From positions 1,426,001 through 1,490,000 of the forward strand of contig CM056878.1 of NCBI GenBank assembly GCA_029876055.1: DNA of 64,000 nucleotides, read 5' to 3'. Shown here one piece after another: positions 12,401 through 21,012 of this stretch. Source of the stretch: Madurella fahalii. Its lineage: Eukaryota; Ascomycota; Sordariomycetes; Sordariales. The position numbers and the translations under genes are program-made. Numbering within the stretch: position 1 is the first letter of the stretch; each line of letters opens with the position of its first letter. Below the pieces are notes generated by a model. That model saw only the letters and a program-made list of their open reading frames with translations. It made no database searches and had not been told where the DNA came from.

Positions 12401-12741
12401 GGAGACGCGAGGGCTGGGGCGGGTTTCGCAGCTTCTCCGAGGGTTTTGAGCGTGGCATTGACGACGTGTGTTGCAAGCGTCACCTTTTCTCGTATCGACA
12501 AGCCATTGTCGGCGGTGGCAGCAGGTCTGGCGCGTTTCGATGCTGTTCTCGAGACCGTGTTCGCTCTCGGCCGGGCGGGGTTCACGGTCTTGGGGGCAGT
12601 TCGAGGGTTATCGTCGGGGATGGACGCGTCGTCCTTGGGGAGCAACAGGCTCTTGAGCAAGGCCGACGTGGCGGGCGAGCACGTCGCGACCGACGAGACT
12701 GCGCTGCGCACAGCGTCGGCCTGGGCGCGTGGGGTATCCAT
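6409..12741 (-). CDS. ESP1: Separase (Esp1/Cut1/BimB), C50 cysteine protease
   Basis: This single exon of 2110 residues is close to the usual size of filamentous fungal separases. Separase cleaves the cohesin kleisin at anaphase, after securin is destroyed. The C-terminal protease domain is clear. The catalytic His (His1974) lies in LLYFGHGSGGQY and the catalytic Cys (Cys2002) in VLLMGCSSAALLEAG, followed by PVWNYLMAGSPAVVGTLWDVTD. The long N-terminal part is helical and repeat-like, as expected of the separase superhelix. A basic, low-complexity Lys/Arg/Ala/Pro linker lies near residues 1300-1350. The N-terminal 120 residues are disordered and basic. No intron is needed anywhere in 6.3 kb. 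I used the first Met, after which the frame is unbroken. Several long frames on the opposite strand are shadows of this gene. Confidence 0.96.
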   Translation of the reverse strand: MDTPRAQADAVRSAVSSVATCSPATSALLKSLLLPKDDASIPDDNPRTAPKTVNPARPRANTVSRTASKRARPAATADNGLSIREKVTLATHVVNATLKTLGEAAKPAPALASPARRPAQEGGDLVKTATNNVLRRSSSVPMTPLQPRSLNRQSTSPIATRHAQSSSKPTNNTNLLSVVECARVALAALRQLPSTGKISLPELQLESGMSALVGKLIALGLHEQAVKELRVLKKKLEGLIGTEAKKQAKAAGAESKNVAQIFSEMLDFSGLKASGQSLLLVITTQIQALRLLAATKKPTAIEAAASHLRQELSSSPTSLLITAAGERGADVGKIARQMETVAQCLLSLTPSVSSKDDILAQESRLSISPATALELQALAFEARLHWWKLAKHTGDVEKDIMVPLSRCLGAYIRRSSEGSKASYIACLNVFNRIYQLLRGQGLQPLGGSKLPLAGIYQALVTLARDAQQFPDAVSWATKLREAMDTKSESIAKTCSLAAQLLSLHLKYPAKYLSDDQLLKEVVAGIQGPLRGDTAELDELLANVCAVRKAAMHLLLTIAKGSRDDNTFQPSPATKELLETFVLQCPRFCLRWLGKPPGPKGSTKDYLRYEQRRQLMLQYLQHILDSAFMTIKACLDQTRLSWDLMDSILSDCTTLLEYTGNTASSDSSTSYFVKISHFYYLQYSSLRQQSTNPKDASPLRALRRSVDCVKNRPSAEKEKAQLTLKLERMAELCRTLGRGEEALGALQSIRASLLEDGVLTAVATSLATESATVVWTGSEKAEALSRALLAVSKMEQVWVDWTVDLPEAERAAALEHRLRFILLKENTKQVEVTLEHPVVDALLRTYIPTRYPIRRLRVLLIVLCSALGRLAQSPELLSVARDAAQLEDHGDLGEDTGLAGFLAHLKALYNSLAAAADAYRDTDILQRSIGTWRSIIEACQDKTALEKAVDDVPGLLDYLRSVADFLRMKGRDNLLAVVLELMADMARVAEGPKAEDVVRHSSCLALQYTNLGQSSKAEQVFLTAQEYLGDQLPGDVLANFHLAFTEHSVALSNFRQAEGHLAQAQLAFADTSSQKLGRAERRRLVANACYLYSILALERGDSHHALVYARESVRTLFQDWVKLESQLAPKPTVEQNQADDHSVDLSAMELKMETQRQDPGPEFWRLFYGLYRNIFWLSSVYAHLGMFQETMYYAEQALKMAETVGSEFYNAQCSAWIGSLSWKAAKAEKSLEMLQQAAALLPDDDRSYSAATLACQISSMYLSQNNLDGAELLLAKAEAIVGNLVVPNPSADEAIAATVVENKMAKLNIAEKPGRGARKTTRQAPAKRTARQPAKTKAKATVAPKPVAPVEDAQLAKLRAAILVQKAAFMLSRKEWAEAQSVLGEAAAASKASNVLPMRQVTMASCLLGMSMEQMAQDPVFSVIQDSTISFPALSGADKTAPARSPIKSSSPRKARSAAAASQREVASETAPRLYVEHLREAHDYLLEAHSVAALSGDASLIHKISGMLQNVGLFLTAMSTKAKATTHSAQTSYSVELARNLTWRRERKALVQEKSTIKNDGTEWPPILSSAAARRSSLGFTLDLHKIQRDYIDIVPKAWNVLSISLSDGNHDLCITKLQAGQNPFVIRLPLERASSRDADSEVFDFQQGRAELLEIVKLINKTCHDSRDMSVKGAKSAWWAEREALDERLRELLENIEQIWLGGFRGIFSQHIRRPDLLAKFQKDFLNILDKHLPSRRQVRGKKGNAAQGVRATLDVNILELFIGLGDATKPGCDFDDELNDLLYFVVDILQFYGERNAYDEIDFDSMVVETFDALQAYHSAVKTDDESNPGIHTILLLDKALHVFPWESLPCMQGLAVSRMPSLACLRQLILDQRQRQQCAEQNLTGEEHHAPPEGHRASLARGTYILNPSGDLVSTQSTFSQPLETHLPPCASPSSSSDDPPSWKRITARPPTEAEFSSALTSSDILLYFGHGSGGQYIRSRTIRHLSPRCRATVLLMGCSSAALLEAGEFEPSGPVWNYLMAGSPAVVGTLWDVTDRDIDRFAAGCLEDWGVLPRGAVTKKGGDRDGAEGRMSLVEAVASAKRGCKFRFVTGAGVVVYGVPVWVDRG

Positions 12742-13133
12742 GAAGAAGATGTCTAATGGGCTGATCCTTAATCATATCATGGCCGAATCCTAGGACATTA
12801 TCCAAAAGACAGCAAGGCTATGAGCGCCCGAAAGCAATGATGAAGTTGGGATCTCGAAATCTCGAACTGAATCCCGATTTAGGTGGTGCAGGCGTCAGTC
12901 AAGCGTACTTTACCAACAGGGGTTAGCCAAGGTCCAAAAGCGGTATTGACTCCACGTCGAGGAGCCGATCTGGGTTGGCCGGGCAACCGCCTGGAAAAGA
13001 CTGACCCGGAAGAGCTTGGACCTTTGCCGGCCGGCAATGCAACGACCCGAAGGGGCCTGCTGCCATGTCAAAGTTTTAGCGGGTCCCCTCAATTCTCCAA
13101 ACGACGACTTCAACACGCGCGTGGGAAGCAAAC
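12742..13133. promoter_or_regulatory. Shared promoter region, separase / mitochondrial membrane protein
   Basis: These 392 bases separate two divergently transcribed genes and must carry both start regions. No specific element was identified with confidence. Confidence 0.5.
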
Positions 13134-13770
13134 ATGAACCGCGTTGCACTTCAACGTGGGCTTCTAGCCCCCGTGTTTAGGCAAAGGAATCATCTTCAAA
13201 AGCCAATGGGCATTAGGTCACGCGCCGCAAGCTCCGTTACGCAGTCTTCCTTCTGGAGGGAGCTCATCCCAAAGCCCCTGCGATCACCCACCCATGGAGC
13301 CGGGTTGAAGAAGGCGAAACCCGCCAAGGGATGGAATCCTGCAACTTTCTTCATTATTATTTTCCTGTTTATTGGGTCCATGTCCATCCAGATGATTGCG
13401 CTCAAGAGGGACTTTGCGACGTTTATGCGCCGGTCAGATGTCAGGATCGGACTGCTCCGGGAGGTAGTGGAAAAGTTACAGAAGGGGGAGGAGGTGGACG
13501 TCGAAAAGGTGTTGGGCACCGGCAATCCAGAGAAGGAGCTTGAATGGGAGGAAGGTTAGCAACCCGCCGAGATCGTGTTCAGTGGGAGTAAGTACTAACA
13601 GGGTTGGTACAGTCCTAAAAGAGATCGAGCGCGGGGAGGCGGCACCGAAGCAGCGAAAGAAGCAACCAGAACCGCCTCATGCGCCGAGTCCCGAAGCCGT
13701 CGTTCCTCCGGCGCAAGAGCCAACGCGGGCGCAGGCGCAGAGCACTCTCGCTACCAAGGGCTTCTTCTGA
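13134..13770 (+). CDS. Small predicted mitochondrial inner-membrane protein (DUF5321-like)
   Basis: There are two exons, 13134-13554 and 13613-13770. The 58-nt intron has a perfect TACTAAC branch point and a phase-1 join that reads EWEEVLKEIERGE. The product is 192 residues. The first ~50 residues are rich in Arg and Ser with almost no acids, typical of a mitochondrial targeting sequence. A single hydrophobic segment spans about residues 71-90 (begins TFFIIIFLFIGSMS). A charged, probably coiled segment with MRRSDVRIGLLREVVEKL follows, then a Pro/Ala/Lys-rich tail. The layout resembles a conserved fungal family of unknown function that I believe is DUF5321; that assignment is from memory and tentative. 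Its 3' end faces the sirtuin gene 43 bp away. Confidence 0.8.
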
Positions 13771-13813
13771 GAGGGGCCTGTTGGCAATATCTAAGAATTT
13801 ATACTGTGCAACT

Positions 13814-15016
13814 TTATGATAACATATCTTTAAACACGGCGGCATCCTTCTGCTCGAACGGGGCAGCATCCGGCTTAACACCAGCCTCCCGTAATCCGGA
13901 TTGCCGCAGCTCTGAAAGGAGGGCTGGCAGCAAATTGTCTGTGGACATCTCCACTCTTACACCCTGACCACCGGTCTGGCCGGCATCCAGGTCTGCGAAG
14001 AAGATATCCTCGCCTCTAACACCACCCGTATTTACAATAGCGATCGGCATCCCCCTGTCTTTGGCGCGCTTTACCAACCTCCACGCCGAATACGTCGCCA
14101 AAGAGGTGGCGAGGACGAGCAGCCTCCCCGCCTCGTCGATCGCATCGTCGGCCGCCCGTTTAACCCTGGCGGGAATGCTCTCCCCAAACATGACAACAGC
14201 CGGCTTGAGAATACCGGCATTGCCGCTCGAGCTCCACGCCCCGTCATTATCGACCTCGACCGTCGCCTTCGTCCCATCGGCCAGATACGACGGACTACTC
14301 AAACACTTTGGACATGCCGGATATCGGAAAGTGGTATACGGCGCCTCGGGCAGCTCCACGTCGCCATCTGGATTCATCCTGATCCCCCGCGCGCGCTTCT
14401 CGTGGGGGTCCTCAGTCTCGAGCGCCCCCGAGGCAATCGCCTCTTGCAGGAAGGCGTTCCACACGGGATTCAGCCTCGCCAGCTCTCCCTGGAACCTCTC
14501 CCTAGAAAACTCGTTCCAGCATGATGTACATACAGTCGACCTGAGATAGCCGTGCAATTCGAGCGTTGGAATCTGCGGGTGCGCCCGCGCGTGAAAGGAA
14601 TCCACGTTCTGCGTGATGACTCCCGAGACGAGGCCTAGCCGGCCCAGATCCCGAATAGCGTAGTGGCCCCTGTTTGGGGACGCCTTGTTTAGTGTTGTCC
14701 AGCCTAGGAAGCTCCGCGCCCAGTAGCGTTTGCGGGCTTCGTGGCTGGAGAGAAACTCGTGGTAGTAGATGGGGCGGTACGTCTTGTTGACGCGGTAGGT
14801 GCCGTTGGTGCCCCTGTAGTCGGCCAGGCCGCTTGCGACGGAGAGACCGGCGCCCGTGAGGACGACGGTCGAGGGAGGCAAGTCCCGTGGCGGCGGAGTG
14901 TGGAGGAATTCTTGAAGGGCGGCGACTGCGCCGGGGAGGGAGCGGGCAGTGGGCGGGACTATGGAGGGCGGTGGGAAGAGGTCTGTGTAGGGGATTCGCA
15001 TGAGCGGTTTATGCAT
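13814..15016 (-). CDS. Class II (SIRT4-like) NAD-dependent protein deacylase
   Basis: One exon of 400 residues. The Sir2 core is complete. VVLTGAGLSVASGLADYRG forms the NAD loop and TQNVDSFHAR binds NAD-ribose. The catalytic His is His155 in LELHGYLRS. Two Cys pairs bind zinc: Cys163/Cys166 (CTSC) and Cys235/Cys238 (CPKC). KPAVVMFGESIP and the later VNTGG segment complete the fold. GADYRG-type spacing and the GESIP motif place it in class II, whose members are often mitochondrial lipoamidases or deacylases. The N-terminus is only weakly presequence-like, so location is inferred from the family. An insert of about 50 residues lies between the two Cys pairs. The start could also be the Met six residues downstream (MRIPYTDL). 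It diverges from the metal transporter gene. Confidence 0.92.
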   Translation of the reverse strand: MHKPLMRIPYTDLFPPPSIVPPTARSLPGAVAALQEFLHTPPPRDLPPSTVVLTGAGLSVASGLADYRGTNGTYRVNKTYRPIYYHEFLSSHEARKRYWARSFLGWTTLNKASPNRGHYAIRDLGRLGLVSGVITQNVDSFHARAHPQIPTLELHGYLRSTVCTSCWNEFSRERFQGELARLNPVWNAFLQEAIASGALETEDPHEKRARGIRMNPDGDVELPEAPYTTFRYPACPKCLSSPSYLADGTKATVEVDNDGAWSSSGNAGILKPAVVMFGESIPARVKRAADDAIDEAGRLLVLATSLATYSAWRLVKRAKDRGMPIAIVNTGGVRGEDIFFADLDAGQTGGQGVRVEMSTDNLLPALLSELRQSGLREAGVKPDAAPFEQKDAAVFKDMLS

Positions 15017-15664
15017 TGCGGCTTATTATCTCCTGGGCTTTGTTTGGTGTGGCTTGACGAAGCTAACTAAGACGGTCCGTTATGTCATGATGCTCGCGGA
15101 GCACAGCTTGTCATGGGTCGGGTGGCTTTGCGGCGGGCGGCGAGGTGTGCCGGTTCCGTGCTCCGATGCCCCACCGGTTGGTGGATCCGCTGGACTGCAG
15201 CTCAGCGGCTGGCCAGTGCACAACCCCTTGTCAATCCTTATCCCGGTCCCGGGACTCATCATTCTCGTAGTGCCGGGCCCTCTGCCGCGTCTACACTCGC
15301 TTCCATCTGCAGGGCGGCGGAGAGTGGTGCGGTGCAGGTCGCGTTTCGAGCACGGGAGTGTGCCCACTGCGGTTGCAGTTACCGCTTTATAGCCGCGAGT
15401 GACGCGTGTGCGTTTCCAAGCTTCAATTGGGAATTTTGGTGCCTTGAAATCCAACCTGTCCGAAGTACCTTGGGCCGCCAATCCCGTCTCGTCTTCCTTT
15501 CTCCCGAATTGGTAAGACATAAAAATACAGAATTGTTCACATACGCCGGCGCGCAGGTTGACAATCTGTTGCCCTGCCGCTCGTCCGTTATCGCTCAGCA
15601 TTGTCCAGTTACCGATCGCCTGAGGCACAGGTATCTTTGGCCCAACTCTAATCCTTCGTTTTTG
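15017..15664. promoter_or_regulatory. Region between sirtuin and metal transporter starts
   Basis: The genes are divergent. A plus-strand frame in phase with the transporter stays open from 15113, so an earlier start is possible. That extension has no conserved feature, so I read the stretch as promoter and 5' leader. Confidence 0.45.
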
Positions 15665-17264
15665 ATGCCTCCCCTGGGTTGTAGGCGATGCCCAGGGCCT
15701 CCGCAGGTGCTGGTGCGCCTGTGTGCGACGCCTGCTGCGTCACAACTCGTACCGAGACGGGCACGGAGCCGCCAGCCTCCATTTAGCCCGGGGACACATC
15801 ACCCACATCTCGAAGCCGTGCGCATCTATCAGACATTCCCTGCCTGCCGGGCATTTACAAACCGGTTACGTCGCTCATTACATCCCACGTTGTCGTTGTC
15901 GTTGTCGTCGTCATCGTTATCTCCATTCCCTCCCGTAACAACAGCAGCCGGAACAGCAAGAACAAAAGCTCTAGCCGTCAACATCATGGGGGCAGGAACC
16001 CAGACACGAGGCCACGCCGGCCATTCGCACCACCACCACCACCACCACCATCACGATAATGTCTACCTCACTTCCCAGAACAAAAACGACGCCGGTGTGC
16101 GCATCACGCGCATTGGCCTCTACTCCAACCTGGGCATGGCCATCGCTAAAGGCGCAGGCGGCTATGCCTTCAACTCGCAGTCCATGATTGCCGACGCATG
16201 GCACAGCTTGACTGATCTTGCATCCGACGTGCTTACTCTAGCCACCGTGTCCTGGAGCTTACGCCCGCCGACCGAGAGGTTCCCCATGGGATTCGGCAAG
16301 GTGGAGAGCCTAGGGTCGCTGGGCGTGTCGGGCATGCTGCTTTTTGGGGGGCTCTTTATGTGCTTCAGCAGCTGCGAGTCCATCTACGCCCACTTCATGC
16401 TCGACCCGGAGGCAGCAGCAGCCATGTTGGAGCACGGTCATGGCCACGGCCACCACCACCACCACGGACACAGCCACGGCCATGGTGCAGCCCCGAGTTT
16501 ACACGCCGCCTGGCTAGCGGCAGGCACCGTGGCGGTTAAGGAATGGTTGTACCATGCGAGTAAGTCGTCAATGCCCACGTGCCCCTTTTCGCTTTCCCCC
16601 TTTCAACCCCCCTCTTTATGCCCTCCGACAGTCAGTTAACGTTGCCGTTTCCCCACCAGCCATGAAAGTAGCCCGCGACCGCAAGTCCTCGGTCCTCGCC
16701 TCAAATGCCGTCCACCACCGTGTCGATTCCCTCACAGGCATCGTCGCCCTCCTCGCCATCCTAGGCGCAAATTTCCTCCGCGACGCCACCTGGTTGGATC
16801 CGGTTGGAGGCCTGTTTATTTCGCTGCTTGTCATCCGCGCTGGTCTCTCAAATACCCTCTCAGCGCTGTACGAGCTCGCAGATAAGTCCATCGACGAAGA
16901 GGTGCGGGAATCAGTCTCGAAGCAGGTGGCCAAGGGCATGGAGGGCATATCCCAGGGGCACGAAGTCGACCTGCGCGACGTGACGGGCGTCAAGTCGGGC
17001 CAGAATTATCTCGTTGATCTAGAGCTGGCTGTGCCGAACCTGTGGACGGTCGAGGATGTGCGCGAGGTGGAGGAGGTGGTGCGGACAAGGGTTGGGGCGA
17101 AGGTGAGGGGGGTCAGGCGGGTAAGAGTACGGTTCGTGCCCAAGACAGCGCCCGTACCAGATCGGTTTGATGAGTTCATTCCCGGCGATGTGAGCCCAAA
17201 GACGAGCCCAGAGCCCGAGGAGGAGGATAATGGGCATGCGCATAGTCACCAGAAGTCGCAATGA
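15665..17264 (+). CDS. Mitochondrial cation diffusion facilitator (MMT1/MMT2 type)
   Basis: There are two exons, 15665-16559 and 16660-17264, joined in phase 1 to give 499 residues. The CDF fold is clear. GLYSNLGMAIAKGAGGYAF opens the membrane domain. ADAWHSLTDLASD in TM2 and NAVHHRVDSLTG in TM5 carry the paired His/Asp metal site. FPMGFGKVESLG is the cytosolic-loop signature. The C-terminal domain has the VRDVEE-type ferredoxin-like fold. The first ~100 residues are Arg/Ser-rich with few acids, consistent with a mitochondrial presequence and with the yeast MMT iron/metal exporters. Two His-rich stretches stand out, one just before TM1 and one in a loop with HGHGHGHHHHHGHSHGHG. Metal specificity (iron, zinc or manganese) cannot be read from the sequence. 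The start is the best-placed Met before the basic leader; an upstream in-frame Met at 15113 is less likely. Confidence 0.9.
16028..16053 (+). repeat. (CAC)n trinucleotide run encoding poly-His
   Basis: Eight or so CAC/CAT codons in a row encode a His tract just before the first membrane segment of the CDF transporter. Such a run is prone to length change by slippage. Confidence 0.85.
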
Positions 17265-18455
17265 GGAGTGCATGACATTGCATTGCGTGTTGGGCTTATC
17301 ATAATATATGATACCACACAAGCATCATTGATCTGCAAAGGAGGAAGATGCTTGAACCTGATACCCCTGCTTTGGACAGCCCAGGGCCAGTTGGCACCCT
17401 AGGTCTAGTGCAAAATATGGACATTTATCCGCAAGTCTCACTTCGGACTGAAGAAGTGTCTCACTACCCCCCCTGGGACACACGACGTCTCTATCCTCGA
17501 GCTCTACCGATAGAGCCTACCCTGAGTTTACCTAACTATAGAATCTAGAATCTATGATTTATTTTTTAGACGGGAGTATTTTCTTTCGGTACCCTCTGTT
17601 ACATCTGCGTTGTTTTGCTGCTCCTTTCACTCCTTTTCTATTTGTCCAAATATGATATCAAAGCTGGGTATGGAATTGTGAAATTGAGGACTTGTGCGTC
17701 TCGCACAGTTCACCCCACACACGTGTAAATATGTAGTAAAAGGTAATGGGATCAGGGAAGAAAAGGTATTTTCCAACGCAATATCCCACATAAACGTGGC
17801 ACTGTAATTTTACACACATATAAAAAGAAATAAAAGAATTACAAGAAGGGAAAAGAAGCGCGAGAAATTACCAATTATGATGATAATGACAACCGTCTCC
17901 CACCCAGATATGTGTGGTAATCTTGGTATTGAATGTGAGAACAAAATAGAGTTTTCTCCAACACAGTAATCATCCCTCTCAGGTATAAACCCGCGCCCGC
18001 GCGCTGAGCATCGGGGTTACCCTAGTTGTGTGGTAAATGTTGGTCTGTTGTTTGTACTTCATTATTGCTATTTGATCCGAGTGTTCATGGCCTGGACGGT
18101 TCCAAAGTCAATTGTCACTGTCTATTACCTATACCAAACGATGTCCCCTGCATGCCATCCCGCCGCCCTGACCATCACCACCCGCAACTCCATGACAAGT
18201 CCTCCTCCCATTTGAAGGCAACGATTGCGCCGAGCCCACCCCAAAAACCCAGCGCTGCGGCTGCAAGTGGATTAAAATGAATACGTAGCTTTTTACAGGA
18301 CCGTCATGAGTTCCGAGCATGCGTCATAATACATAGAGAAACCGCCTTCTATCGCTTAAATGCCGTTCCCATGTGTTTCCCAAGACCGGCAGGACCGAAA
18401 TAGCAGCCGCTGCCGAAAAACAATGTCGTGGCCCATGGCCAAACGAGCAGTCGGC
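17265..18455. other. Convergent 3' intergenic region, AT-rich
   Basis: This lies between the 3' ends of the metal transporter and RER1. It is visibly AT-rich from about 17540 to 17980, with several short A-runs. No coding signal was found. Confidence 0.6.
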
Positions 18456-19235
18456 TCACGAGCTGTTCTTGGTGTAGCGCGCCTTGCCAATTGTGAAGGG
18501 CACATAGCGATACTTGATCATGTGCTGAATTTGCTTTCTCACTGGACGCAGTCTATTAGCATTGATCTTTTCACAGGAGCGCAACCCAAAAAGGAGGGGG
18601 GAGGGGGGAGGCCGCCACTCACTTGTAAGGATGAAGAGCATGAACCAGTACATGACCAGCACGGGCCAGAACACCGGGACATTGAACACCTCAAACCAGC
18701 TGCACACGAACGAGATGGCGACGGCGCGAGTGGCCGAGTGCCAGAACTTGAACTCCGGGAGGCGACGGATGAAGGGCCGGAACTCCTCGTCCTGCTTGGT
18801 CGGGAGCGTGCCAATGGCGCCGTCTTCCATATCATTGTCGAGCGCCTCGTTGGACGGGTCGAACTTGGGCTGGAGGAAGGCGAGGAAGAGGTTGAGCAGA
18901 TAGATTCCGAGGGCGTATGCGACTACGCGAGGGACAGAAAAAGGTCAGGATTGTCTTTGTAGGACTCGGGGCGCAATTTGGCTACTAACCGATGTACCAG
19001 CCTTGTGCGATGAAGACGCGCAGGAAGAAAATCATCAGGCCCACGCCCGTGCCAATCCACCGATAGAGGACAAAAGGGGTCGACCGGTCGAGGAGCGCTT
19101 GGTATTGCTGCCAACATGTTAGCCACGGCTGGCGCGACGCCGTAGTGTCCTTTGTCGCAACCGCACCCTCTGTAGTTTGCTCGTCTGCGCGCTGAAAGTG
19201 CCAAAAGGCGTCGTCGGCTCGTCTGGGACATCCAT
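18456..19235 (-). CDS. RER1: RER1, Golgi-to-ER retrieval receptor
   Basis: There are four exons: 19235-19167, 19107-18990, 18922-18623 and 18541-18456. They give 573 nt, or 190 residues, matching the family's usual length. Rer1 recycles ER membrane proteins from the cis-Golgi in COPI vesicles. The reading is nearly continuous family signature. MDVPDEPTTPFGTFSAQTSK opens the protein, LDRSTPFVLYRWIGTG precedes the first membrane helix and YALGIYLLNLFLAFLQPKFD follows. FVCSWFEVFNVPVFWPVLV is in the second hairpin, and the tail reads QIQHMIKYRYVPFTIGKARY. Four hydrophobic segments are present. All three introns have good splice sites, and their removal restores each motif. The first donor (GTGCGG) is a weaker match than the others. 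It is divergent from the enoyl-CoA hydratase gene. Confidence 0.96.
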
Positions 19236-19959
19236 CGCGACGAGGTATATGTGTCGTATCAATCGGTTGTATTGAGCGTGCTGAAAAGCGACAGCGTAGG
19301 GGAATCAAGGGGTGCTGGGAATCGAAGGTGGCAGATAACTTTTGCCCGCTGTCTTGCGCGTTCTTTCGCTTGAGGCGGTTGGCAGGAAGATCTGGGTTAG
19401 TTGGTTAGTTGTTCAGCCACGAGTTTAGGGGGAAATTTTGGATGTGGCGCCCCTACCGCCAAGACATGCAACACCCTTGCAAGCTCTTCACCCTTCCCCT
19501 GGTCTCTTAGTCCATTGGCGATGGATGCTGTGACGTTGTTGGTCGGAAACGGTGTTGCGAGATGTCGATGTACTGTACCTCCCTCGTCCGAGAACCACTT
19601 CCCATCTGCGACGGCTTCTGGAGATGTGTCTTTAGGAGGTCGGCAATTACCGAGAGCCATCGAATATACCATGTTAAAGTCTTGCGTGCAATTTTATTTC
19701 ATGTAAATGTTTTCCTCCTCCACAAGGCGTGATGTGATATTTGTACAGTACACGCAGGTCCTTGAGAAGCATCCACGAGCAGTGGCATGGGTCTTGGGCC
19801 GAGGATAACCTACGGGAGGGCGGCAGGACGGTGGAGCTGCACCGGCCGACCTTCACCACGTCGCAGAACCGGGAAGAGAACGAGACCACTCTCAATTCTT
19901 CACAGGTTTTGCGCTGTCAGTCCCTTAACGCGGTATCCTCTGTCGCAATCACAAGCAAA
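19236..19959. promoter_or_regulatory. Shared promoter region, RER1 / enoyl-CoA hydratase
   Basis: These 724 bases lie between two divergent starts. Pyrimidine-rich segments occur before the hydratase start. No specific factor site is claimed. Confidence 0.5.
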
Positions 19960-20932
19960 ATGCACACAACAGCAGCAGCCCGTTTGAACGCCCTCCGCAC
20001 CCTGCGGCCTGTGGCTTCCCGCTTCCAGCCGGCGCACTTCCCGAGGGTCGTCCGGAGCTTCTCTGCGTCGGCCGGCCGCCGCTACGAGTACATCCAAGTG
20101 TCGGAGCCTCGGCCGGGTGTTGGTCAAGGTGATTAATCACACAACGGCCCAATTGAGCTCTCCCGAAGAAACCGCAGTATACTCACTAATCCCCCCACCA
20201 GTAACCCTAAACCGGCCCAAGGCCCTTAACGCCCTCTGCTCCCCGCTCATCGCTGAGCTTAATACAGCCCTGCGCGAGTTCCAAGCCTCCCCGACCGTCA
20301 CCGCCATCGTCCTCACGGGCTCCGAAAAGGCTTTCGCCGCCGGCGCCGACATCAAGGAGATGGCCCCGTTAACCTTCAGCCAGGCCTACAACACCTCGTT
20401 CATCGAGAGCTGGTCCGACCTGACGACGGCCTTGAAGAAGCCCCTCATTGCCGCCGTGTCAGGCCACGCCCTCGGCGGCGGCTGCGAGCTCGCCCTCATG
20501 GCCGACATCATCTACTGCACGACGACGGCCAACTTCGGCCAGCCCGAGATAAAGCTAGGCACCATCCCGGGCGCCGGCGGCAGCCAGCGGCTGACGCGAG
20601 CCATCGGCAAGAGTAAGGCGATGGAGCTGATCCTGACCGGTAAATCGTTCAGCGGTGAGGAGGCCGAGCGATGGGGGGTGGCTGCGCGCGTGTTCCCCAG
20701 CCACGAGGCGCTCATGGAGGGCGCGCTCAAGACAGCCGAGACGATCGCGGGCTACTCCAAGGTTGCCGTGCAGGCGGCCAAGGAGGTGGTAAACAAGAGC
20801 CAGGACTTGCCGCTGCGGGACGGCGTCGAGTATGAGCGCCGCGTCTTCCACAGCCTGTTTGGCAGCCAGGACCAAAAGATTGGCATGAAGGCATTCGCCG
20901 AGAAGAAGAAGCCCGAGTGGAGCCATCAGTAA
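19960..20932 (+). CDS. Mitochondrial enoyl-CoA hydratase (crotonase family)
   Basis: There are two exons, 19960-20128 and 20202-20932, with a phase-1 join that reads GVGQVTLNRPKALNAL. The product is 299 residues. The enzyme hydrates trans-2-enoyl-CoA to L-3-hydroxyacyl-CoA in beta-oxidation and in branched-chain amino-acid breakdown. The oxyanion hole and the two catalytic acids are present: Glu152 in ALGGGCELALMADIIY and Glu172 in GQPEIKLGTIPGAGGSQRL. The 20-residue spacing between them is that of human ECHS1. KAFAAGADIKEM binds the CoA moiety. The first ~45 residues are Arg/Ala/Ser-rich without acids (MHTTAAARLNALRTLRPV), which supports mitochondrial import. It ends only 80 bp from the 3' end of the RING-protein gene on the other strand. 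Confidence 0.95.
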
Positions 20933-21012
20933 TGTGTACTAGTAGTAGGCGAGGCAAAGTACAAATAATATTCATGCATTCCTGCCATTATCCCAAGAAC
21001 CACAAGATATCT

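Noticed and set aside
11540..12793. Plus-strand open frame of 417 codons
   Set aside because: It lies exactly opposite the separase N-terminal coding region and has no motif. It is a shadow of the GC-rich coding strand.
15113..15664. Extended N-terminus of the CDF transporter
   Set aside because: The frame is open, but the extension would place the mitochondrial-type leader in the middle of the protein. The Met at 15665 puts it at the N-terminus.
17461..17540. tRNA-like D-arm on the minus strand (GCTCTATCGGTAGAGC)
   Set aside because: The hairpin looks like a D arm, but no anticodon stem, T-loop B box or acceptor pairing follows at the right spacing.
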